DNA of 11,716 nucleotides from Aquincola sp. (GTDB lineage: Bacteria > Pseudomonadota > Gammaproteobacteria > Burkholderiales > Burkholderiaceae_C). The DNA lies in contig JAOUIM010000075.1 in the NCBI GenBank assembly GCA_029884035.1, forward strand, positions 1 through 11,716. The letters are read 5' to 3'. Shown here piece by piece: positions 6,723 to 11,716 of this stretch (within the stretch, counting starts at the first letter, position 1; every line of letters begins with the position of its first letter). The notes beneath the pieces are model-generated. The model saw only the letters and a program-made list of their open reading frames with translations. It searched no databases and was not told the DNA's origin. Position numbers and translations under genes: made by a program.

Positions 6723-6740
6723 CGTTGAGGGCCCTCAACG
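6723..6740. promoter_or_regulatory. FNR/CRP-like palindromic operator, copy 2 (perfect 18-bp palindrome)
   Basis: CGTTGAGGGCCCTCAACG is its own reverse complement over 18 bp. The inner TTGAG-N4-CTCAA matches the arms of copy 1. It begins 30 bp past the stop of the family-5 binding-protein gene, but the fold would have almost no loop and no T-run follows, so an operator is more likely than a terminator. Confidence 0.65.
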
Positions 6741-6770
6741 GCGCCTCCGATGACCCGGCGACTGCCCGAT

Positions 6771-8357
6771 TCAGCGCACCACGACCCAGCGCAGTTCGAG
6801 GATGTCGCTCGGCCAGTGCACGACATCGATATTGGGCCGCATGACCCAGTTGTGCTGGCGGCGGTACAGCGGAACGAGCGGCAACTCGGCATTGAGGATG
6901 CGCAGCGCGTCGCCCACCATCGCGCGACGCTTCGCAAGGTCGGGCTCGGTGCGCAGTCCGTCGATCAGCGCATCGAGCTTCGGATTGCTGTAGCGACCCG
7001 CATTGAACGCGCCCGCAGTCATGCCGTCGTTGCTGCGCACGAGCGACTGCAGCGTGCCCCAGGGGTCGGGGTTCGGGCTCCAGCCGAACTCGACGAAGGT
7101 GCCGGTGCCCTGGCTCAGCTTGGGGAAGAACACCGAACTGGGCGAGGTCACCAGGTTGGCGCGGATGCCCACGCGCTCGAGCATCGCGGCGGCCGCCTGG
7201 CACACCGCGGCGCGCCACGCGACATTCACGCAGTCCATCTGCATCGAGAACCCGTTCTCGTAGCCGGCTTGCCTGAGCAGGTCGCGCGCCGCCGCCGGGT
7301 CGGCCTTGGGGCGCTGCTCGAATTCGGGCAGGTAGCCATCGACCAGCGGCGACACGAATGACCCGGTGACCTTGCCCTCGCCGCGCAGGACCTGGCGGAC
7401 GATGAGGTCGGTGTCGATCGCCAACTGCACGGCGCGCCGCACGCGCACGTCCTTGAACGGGTTGCGGCCCTTGACATCGCTGCCCGGCAACTCGTTCGCG
7501 TGCTGGTTCATCGCGAAGTACTGGGTGCCGATGTCATCGACCTTGCTCGTCTTCAGCGACGGATCGGCCTTCAGGCGCGCGAGGTCCTGGAACGGCGGGT
7601 CGATGACGAAGTCGACCTGGTTCGACGCGAGTGCCGCCAGGCGCGTCGCGTCGGACTGGATGACCTGATAGTGCACTTCGTCCAGGTTGCCACCACCCTG
7701 CGGCGTCCCCCGGCCCCACCACCGCGGATTGGCCTTGAGCACCGTGCGCACGTCGGCTTCGTAGCGCACGAGCATGAATGGTCCGGTGCCGTTGGCGTTG
7801 CGCACCGCGAACGTCTCCTGCTTGGCGTTGTAGTCCTGCGGCTTGACGACGTTGTTCTTCTCGGCCCAGGCCCGGTTCAGCATGGCGATCAGGTACAGCT
7901 TTTCGGGCAGCACCGCGTCGGGCGCGCTGGTGATCACCTCGATGGTGGCCGCATCGATCTTCCTGGCGCCGGTGATGCCCAGCATCTGGTTCTTGCGCTG
8001 GGAGGCCCTGTCGAGCGCGCGCTCGAGCGAGAAGACCGCGTCGTCTGCGGTGAACGGCGCGCCGTCGTGGAACTTGACGCCCTGGCGCAACTTGAAGCGC
8101 CAGGTGGTGGCATCGACCATCTGCCACGACGTCGCGAGCGACGGCTCGAGTCGATAGTCCTTCGTTCGGTTCACCAGGCCTTCGTAGATCTGCGTGACCA
8201 CCCGCGACTGATAGAGCAGCGCCAGCGCATGCGGGTCCATGGTCTGTGGATCGAAGGCGCTCGCAAACCGCAGCACCTTGCCTTGCGCAGAAGCCAGCAG
8301 CGGCGCTGCGAGCAGCAACATGGCCAGAACCCGTTTCAACCCCATTGGATGCTCCAT
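6771..8357 (-). CDS. ABC transporter substrate-binding protein, family 5 (peptide/nickel type)
   Basis: This 528-residue exported binding protein is of the DppA/OppA class. A signal peptide ends near ASAQ (residues 22-25). Characteristic segments follow: LRFASAFDPQTMDPH (29-43), YEGLVNRTKDYRLEPSLATSW (58-78), LRQGVKFHDGAPFTADDAVFS (90-110, the family signature), NGTGPFMLVRYE (189-200), DVRVRRAVQLAIDTDLI (303-319) and RYSNPKLDALID (455-466). The family binds peptides, opines, glutathione or other solutes in the periplasm and hands them to an inner-membrane permease; the ligand here is unknown. No permease or ATPase gene lies nearby, so it is an orphan or uses a distant transporter. It lies 47 nt downstream of the BMP-type gene on the same strand and is probably co-transcribed. 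Two starts fit: ATG 8357 with GAGGGG upstream, or ATG 8345 (MGLKRV) with GGAG 6 nt before it. The second gives a more standard signal peptide. Confidence 0.92.
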   Translation of the reverse strand: MEHPMGLKRVLAMLLLAAPLLASAQGKVLRFASAFDPQTMDPHALALLYQSRVVTQIYEGLVNRTKDYRLEPSLATSWQMVDATTWRFKLRQGVKFHDGAPFTADDAVFSLERALDRASQRKNQMLGITGARKIDAATIEVITSAPDAVLPEKLYLIAMLNRAWAEKNNVVKPQDYNAKQETFAVRNANGTGPFMLVRYEADVRTVLKANPRWWGRGTPQGGGNLDEVHYQVIQSDATRLAALASNQVDFVIDPPFQDLARLKADPSLKTSKVDDIGTQYFAMNQHANELPGSDVKGRNPFKDVRVRRAVQLAIDTDLIVRQVLRGEGKVTGSFVSPLVDGYLPEFEQRPKADPAAARDLLRQAGYENGFSMQMDCVNVAWRAAVCQAAAAMLERVGIRANLVTSPSSVFFPKLSQGTGTFVEFGWSPNPDPWGTLQSLVRSNDGMTAGAFNAGRYSNPKLDALIDGLRTEPDLAKRRAMVGDALRILNAELPLVPLYRRQHNWVMRPNIDVVHWPSDILELRWVVVR

Positions 8358-8404
8358 TGCGTGTCCCCTCGATAGATCGCGGCAAGCGCTGCCACCATGT
8401 TGGT

Positions 8405-9469
8405 CTACCTTGCGGGCAATTCGCCCACGACACCCTGCACGAACCAGTCCATCTTCGCAATCGCATCGTCCCCCAGGGCACCGCGTTCGTGTCGCACGTG
8501 GCCGGCTTGGTCGACGAGCCGGCCCATGAACGGTCCGGCGTGGCCAGCCACGAGCGCCTGCGTGCGCGCTGCCAGCTCGCGCCTGACGGTCGCCGGCACC
8601 GAAGCGCTCACCGCCGACAGGTGCACCATGCCGTCCTTCATGCCGCCCCACACCGGCTGAGCCTTCCACGTCCCGCCGATCACCGACCGGGCGACGTGGG
8701 TGTAGTAGGTGCCCCAGTCCGAAGTCACCGCAGCAAGTTGCATCGTCGGCGCAAAGCGGCTCATGTCGCTCTGGTAGCCGATCACCCGCACGCCTCTTTC
8801 CTCGGCCGTCTGCGGCACCGCCGGCGAGCCGCTGTGGTTCGTGAGCACGTCGGCGCCGCCGCCGATCAGCGTCAGTGCCGCCTCGCGCTCCTTCGGCGGA
8901 TCGAACCAGGTGCCCAGCCAGAGAACCCGCACCGTCGCCTTCGGGTTGGCCGCACGCATGCCCAGCGTGAAGGCATTGATGCCCTGGATCACTTCGGGCA
9001 CGGGAAAGCCCGCCACGTATCCCGCGACACCGGTCGCGCTCGCCTTGCCCGCGAGCCAGCCCGCGAGCCAACGGCCTTCGTAGAAGCGCGCGTTGTAGAC
9101 GTTCAGATTGGCGGCCGTCTTGTAGCCGCCTGCATGCTCGAAGCGAACCCCCGGGAAGTCGGTGGCCACCCGCAGCGCTGGCTCGAGGTAGCCGAAGCTG
9201 GTGGCGAAGATCAGTCTGGCGCCGTCAGCAGCCATCGCTCGCATCACGCGCTCTGCATCCGCACCTTCGGGCACCGCTTCGACGTAGCGTGTGCGCACCT
9301 GCGCGCCGAGCGCACGCTCCATCGACTGGCGCGCAAGGTCGTGCTGGAAGGTCCAGCCCGCCTGTCCGACCGGACTGACGTAGATGAAGCCCACCTGAAG
9401 CGGGTCGGCCGCGATCGCGGCATGGCACGCCAACGCGCAGGCGAGCGCGCCGATGAGGTTTTTGAGCAT
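8405..9469 (-). CDS. BMP-family (PnrA-like) ABC substrate-binding protein
   Basis: This 354-residue exported protein is of the basic membrane protein/PnrA family, whose studied members bind purine nucleosides for ABC import. The signal peptide MLKNLIGALACALACHAAIA is followed by LQVGFIYVSPVGQAGWTFQHD (25-45), the typical first strand and ligand-loop segment. Later come FATSFGYLEPA (88-98), VAGFPVPEVIQGINAFTLG (152-170), TWFDPPKE (187-194) and DMSRFAP near 235-241. TWFDPPKE and the downstream layout also occur in the partial BMP gene at the right edge, so the two are paralogues. This copy is arginine- and alanine-rich where the other is lysine-rich, which suggests an old divergence or different ligands. 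It has no lipobox; the cysteines in the signal peptide are not followed by a mature lipoprotein motif. ATG 9469 is chosen because GAGGA precedes it by 6-7 nt; ATG 9484 would overlap that site. It probably heads the unit that includes the family-5 gene. Confidence 0.93.
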   Translation of the reverse strand: MLKNLIGALACALACHAAIAADPLQVGFIYVSPVGQAGWTFQHDLARQSMERALGAQVRTRYVEAVPEGADAERVMRAMAADGARLIFATSFGYLEPALRVATDFPGVRFEHAGGYKTAANLNVYNARFYEGRWLAGWLAGKASATGVAGYVAGFPVPEVIQGINAFTLGMRAANPKATVRVLWLGTWFDPPKEREAALTLIGGGADVLTNHSGSPAVPQTAEERGVRVIGYQSDMSRFAPTMQLAAVTSDWGTYYTHVARSVIGGTWKAQPVWGGMKDGMVHLSAVSASVPATVRRELAARTQALVAGHAGPFMGRLVDQAGHVRHERGALGDDAIAKMDWFVQGVVGELPAR

Positions 9470-9502
9470 GGTTTTCCTCGACATGGCCACCGATCGAGAC
9501 AT

Positions 9503-9531
9503 TCCGCACGCGCGGTGACGGCGCGTGCGGA
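9503..9531. promoter_or_regulatory. 11-bp perfect inverted repeat at the BMP gene promoter
   Basis: TCCGCACGCGC (9503-9513) and GCGCGTGCGGA (9521-9531) are exact reverse complements around 7 nt. The repeat lies 34 nt upstream of the BMP start codon. A start site predicted from the adjacent TACAAT would fall at its edge, so it could be an operator covering +1 or the first hairpin of the mRNA. No T-run follows on either strand. Confidence 0.5.
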
Positions 9532-9538
9532 GCGCGGG

Positions 9539-9544
9539 ATTGTA
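9539..9544 (-). promoter_or_regulatory. Putative -10 element of the BMP gene
   Basis: TACAAT on the minus strand matches five of six -10 positions. No good -35 hexamer lies 16-18 bp upstream, so an activator may be needed. The predicted start is near 9532. Confidence 0.45.
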
Positions 9545-9583
9545 AGGAGCCCACCAGGTGCTGCTCGGTGGTCCAATGGTGGC

Positions 9584-9943
9584 GTGCTTGCCTTGATCTG
9601 GATCGTCACTTTGATCGGCCTTGCCGTATGGTCACTGGCGGCGTGGGGACTGCACTCGCTGCTCAGCGTCGACCCGCAATGGCTCGACGATGTCGACACG
9701 CTGATCCGCAATGTGCCGTGGGCCGAGGCGGTCGAGCGCTGGTTCCCCGGATGGCGCGAGATGCTCGGCGTAGCGACGGACCTGGCACAGCTGGTGCTGG
9801 GCTGGGTGGGCAACAATGCACCGCTGGTGGCGTGGATCGTCTGGGGCATCGGCGCGCTGGCATTGCTGGGCGTCGGCGTCGTGCTGACGCTGATCGTGTG
9901 CCTGCTGCGCGACAAGCCCGCAGTGACCCATCAGATCGCCTGA
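9584..9943 (+). CDS. Small two-helix membrane protein of unknown function
   Basis: I do not recognise this family. The frame gives 119 residues from a GTG at 9584. There is one hydrophobic helix at about residues 3-28, a soluble middle rich in Trp and acidic residues (about 29-65, including PQWLDDVDTL and RWFPGWREM), and a second hydrophobic region at about 67-108. It ends with a short tail, LLRDKPAVTHQIA. With both helices inserted, the Trp-rich middle would probably face the periplasm. No upstream in-frame ATG exists in the non-overlapping part, and the GTG lacks a clear Shine-Dalgarno sequence (a GGTGG lies 12 nt before it), so the start is uncertain. The frame is open far upstream, but there it is antisense to the BMP gene. 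It is divergent from the BMP gene and convergent with the deaminase. The coherent hydrophobic pattern and the termini fitting the intergenic gap support a real gene. Confidence 0.6.
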   Translation: MLALIWIVTLIGLAVWSLAAWGLHSLLSVDPQWLDDVDTLIRNVPWAEAVERWFPGWREMLGVATDLAQLVLGWVGNNAPLVAWIVWGIGALALLGVGVVLTLIVCLLRDKPAVTHQIA

Positions 9944-10012
9944 TCGCGAGCGGGCCCCGTCGAGGCCGAGCGCGTCAGTGATCGCCGCGCCCTCGCCCCA
10001 GCGCCCCCGCCA

Positions 10013-11074
10013 TCAGCTTGCCACCGCCCGCATGAAAAGCGCGTCAAGCTCGCCGATCCAGCGCGCCTTGTCGTCAGGCTTGGCGAAGCTCGCCTCGAAA
10101 CTGTTGCGCGCGAGGGCGTAGGCTTCGCGTGGTCCCAGTGACGGAAGCGCCGCGAAGGTCTCGATGAAGTTCTGGTTCAGGTATCCACCGAAGTAGGCCG
10201 GATCGTCGCTGTTGATGGTGGCGCACAATCCGGCGCCGAGCAGCGTCGGCAGGTTGTGCCCGGACAGCGCATCGAAGACCCGCAGCTTCACGTTCGACAG
10301 CGGGCACACCGTCAGTGGCACCCGTTCGCCGGCGAGCCGCTGCATCAGCGCGGGCGACTCGACGCAGCGCACGCCGTGGTCGATGCGCTCGACCTTCAAC
10401 ACATCGAGCGCCGATTCGATGTACGCCGGCGGCCCCTCCTCGCCCGCATGGGCCACCACGTGCAATCCGAGCGCGCGCGCCTGCGCGAACACATGGGCGA
10501 ACTTCTCCGGAGGGTGGCCACGCTCGCTGCTGTCGAGCCCGACGCCGATGAAATGCTCGCGCCACGGCAGTGCGGCCTGCAGGGTGGCAGCCGCCTCATC
10601 CTCGCTCAAGTGGCGCAGGAAGCACAGGATCAGGCTGCCGTGAACGTCCCACTCGGCATGCGCACGCCTGCAGGCGTGCGCCAGGCCGAGGACCACATGC
10701 TGGATCGGCACGCCGCGCGCGGTGTGCGTCTGCGGATCGAAGAAGATCTCGGCGCAGCGCACGTTCTCGGCGGCGGCGCGGTTCAGGTACGCGAAGCCGA
10801 GGTCGAAGAAGTCCTGCTCGGTGCGCAGCACCCCCGCACCGGCGTAGTAGATGTCGAGAAAGCTCTGCAGGTCGCTGAAGGCATATGCCGCGCGAAGCGC
10901 CTCCACGTTCGGGTACACCAGCGCGACATGGTTGCGCTGCGCGAGCGCGAAGATCATCTCGGGTTCGAGCGAGCCCTCGATGTGGATGTGCAGTTCGGCC
11001 TTGGGCATCGTGCGCAGCAACGCCGGCAGGCGTTCACACGGGATGCGGTCGAAATCGATCGTTGTCGAGTTCAT
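10013..11074 (-). CDS. add: Adenine deaminase (adenosine deaminase superfamily, type 2)
   Basis: This 353-residue cytosolic Zn enzyme of the adenosine deaminase family removes the 6-amino group from a purine. The metal and catalytic residues are present: HIH (His29, His31), HAGEE (His209 and Glu212), DHG (His233) and NSDDP (Asp290, Asp291). Segments such as YAFSDLQSFLDIYYAGAGVL (64-83), FFDPQTHT (111-118), GLDSSERGHPPEKF (179-192) and SDDPAYFGGY (289-298) match from memory the bacterial/fungal Aah1-type adenine deaminases rather than classical adenosine deaminases. The likely reaction is therefore adenine to hypoxanthine; many databases would still say adenosine deaminase. Neighbouring BMP-type binding proteins fit purine uptake and salvage. 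The start lacks a Shine-Dalgarno sequence, and the T-run of the preceding terminator ends only 12 nt before it. An internal ATG at residue 23, just before PKAELH, is a possible shorter start. Confidence 0.93.
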   Translation of the reverse strand: MNSTTIDFDRIPCERLPALLRTMPKAELHIHIEGSLEPEMIFALAQRNHVALVYPNVEALRAAYAFSDLQSFLDIYYAGAGVLRTEQDFFDLGFAYLNRAAAENVRCAEIFFDPQTHTARGVPIQHVVLGLAHACRRAHAEWDVHGSLILCFLRHLSEDEAAATLQAALPWREHFIGVGLDSSERGHPPEKFAHVFAQARALGLHVVAHAGEEGPPAYIESALDVLKVERIDHGVRCVESPALMQRLAGERVPLTVCPLSNVKLRVFDALSGHNLPTLLGAGLCATINSDDPAYFGGYLNQNFIETFAALPSLGPREAYALARNSFEASFAKPDDKARWIGELDALFMRAVAS

Positions 11075-11086
11075 CGTGCGGTCTGG

Positions 11087-11122
11087 AAAATCAAAAGGCC
11101 GCCGGGGTTGCCCGCGGCGGCC
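11087..11122 (-). terminator. Strong intrinsic terminator after the BMP-type gene
   Basis: On the minus strand GGCCGCCGCGGG, loop CAA, CCCCGGCGGCC forms 11 G-C pairs with one bulged C, followed directly by TTTTGATTTT. It starts 23 nt after the stop of the BMP-type gene. It lies between that gene and the deaminase, which has the same orientation, so the deaminase depends on read-through or on a leaderless start. Confidence 0.87.
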
Positions 11123-11145
11123 CTGATCATCGCGCGTTGCGCAGA

Positions 11146-11716
11146 CTATTTCTTGTCACCGGACGGGACCTTGCCGTCGACACCCTTGACGTAGAAGTTG
11201 ATGCCGAGCATGAACTTGTCATCCGGCACGACGTCCTTCTCGACCACGTTCTTGCCGTCCTGGCCGACGATCGGGCCCTTCCAGGGATGCAACGTGCCGT
11301 CTTTCAGGCCGGCCTTGGCCTTCTCGACCTTCTCCTTGGTCTCGGCGCTGACCTTGTCGCTGATCGAAACCAGGTCGATCGCGCCTTCCTTGACACCCCA
11401 CCACACCTGCTCGGTCTTCCAGGTGCCCTCCAGCGCGTCCTTCACTGCCTTCTTGTAGTACGGGCCCCAGTTGATGACAGCCGAGGCGAGATGCGCGTCC
11501 TTCGCGTAGGCGCTCATGTCGCTGTCCCAGCCGAAGGCCAGCTTCTTGTTCTTCTCGGCAGTCTGCAGCACCGCGCTGGAGTCGGTGTTCTGGAACAGCA
11601 CGTCGGCGCCCTGGTTCAACAGGCTCTGCGCGGCTTCGCCTTCCTTGGGCGGATCGAACCACTTGCCGATCCAGACCACCTTGGTCTTGATCTTCGGATT
11701 CACGGTTTGCGCGCCG
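11146..11716 (-). CDS. BMP-family (PnrA-like) ABC substrate-binding protein, N-terminus beyond window
   Basis: These are 189 C-terminal residues of a periplasmic nucleoside-type binding protein. The frame is open through the right edge: GAQT precedes VNPKIKTKVVWIG, so a GTG at 11703 is only an internal valine, not a start. About 170-180 residues, including the signal peptide, should lie outside. Family features are KWFDPPKE, GADVLFQNTDSSAVLQTAE, GWDSDMSAYAKDAHLASAV, the TWKTEQVWWGVKEG segment and PWKGPIVGQDGKN. It resembles the BMP protein at 8405-9469 (shared WFDPPKE and DMS motifs) but is much richer in lysine encoded mostly by AAG. It is followed by a strong terminator and then the deaminase gene. 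Members of this family feed purine nucleosides or related compounds to an ABC importer, whose permease and ATPase genes probably lie to the right. Confidence 0.94.
   Translation of the reverse strand, partial: GAQTVNPKIKTKVVWIGKWFDPPKEGEAAQSLLNQGADVLFQNTDSSAVLQTAEKNKKLAFGWDSDMSAYAKDAHLASAVINWGPYYKKAVKDALEGTWKTEQVWWGVKEGAIDLVSISDKVSAETKEKVEKAKAGLKDGTLHPWKGPIVGQDGKNVVEKDVVPDDKFMLGINFYVKGVDGKVPSGDKK

Larger units (their letters stand above)
6601..6742 (-). repeat. Duplicated promoter-leader cassette, copy 2
   Basis: This is the partner of 5865-6006, in direct orientation and ungapped. Together with the coding paralogy it shows that the cytochrome gene was duplicated with its full control region and that both copies then diverged around the preserved elements. 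Confidence 0.8.

Noticed and set aside
8366..8396. GGCAAGCGCTGCC-like partial palindrome resembling a LacI/PurR-type operator
   Set aside because: The symmetry is broken by a missing base, and it lies inside a 47-nt intra-unit gap with no promoter signal, so chance is the simpler explanation.
8358..9071. Extension of the family-5 binding protein upstream into the BMP gene, as a fusion
   Set aside because: The open frame continues, but the extension is antisense-like filler in another frame of the BMP gene. The signal peptide begins at the ATG near 8357/8345 with a ribosome binding site.
9944..10012. Terminator between the small membrane protein and the convergent deaminase
   Set aside because: The 69-nt gap is GC-rich with several short complementary runs, but no stem with a T-run could be found on either strand.

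Overview
The window is about 11.7 kb of high-GC DNA with tightly packed genes and strong GC bias at third codon positions. The protein families point to a betaproteobacterium, most likely of the order Burkholderiales. That placement is an inference from gene content; no rRNA or other marker gene is present.

Layout. (1) Positions 1-1942, minus strand: a YbbP-like FtsX-domain ABC permease that runs off the left edge. (2) Positions 2082-5425, plus strand: a membrane hybrid histidine kinase with a C-terminal receiver, then a LigB/DODA-type metal-dependent dioxygenase, then a RimJ-like GNAT acetyltransferase whose start overlaps the dioxygenase stop (ATGA). (3) Positions 5457-6740, minus strand: two tandem, paralogous, exported monohaem cytochromes c, each with a long duplicated upstream cassette. 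(4) Positions 6771-9469, minus strand: a family-5 (peptide-type) substrate-binding protein downstream of a BMP/PnrA-type (nucleoside-type) substrate-binding protein. (5) Positions 9584-9943, plus strand: a small two-helix membrane protein of unknown function. (6) Positions 10013-11716, minus strand: a second BMP-type binding protein, cut by the right edge, then a strong intrinsic terminator, then an adenosine-deaminase-family enzyme whose sequence looks like the adenine deaminase branch.

The right half suggests purine salvage: BMP-type proteins usually deliver nucleosides to an ABC importer, and the deaminase would convert adenine (or adenosine) to hypoxanthine (or inosine). No permease or ATPase genes lie inside the window, so they are probably beyond the right edge.

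The most unusual structure is the control region carried by both cytochrome genes. At identical distances from the two start codons there is a TTGAG-N4-CTCAA palindrome of FNR/CRP architecture, a TAGYCT -10-like hexamer, a 29-nt block that folds as a 13-bp hairpin in the minus-strand RNA, and an AAAGGTGG ribosome binding site. The two copies align without gaps over at least 126 nt. Conservation is concentrated in these elements, and the single stem difference between the hairpins keeps the pair. This looks like a duplicated redox-responsive promoter plus a 5'-terminal RNA hairpin driving two cytochromes. I saw no phage, transposase, CRISPR, tRNA or rRNA features.
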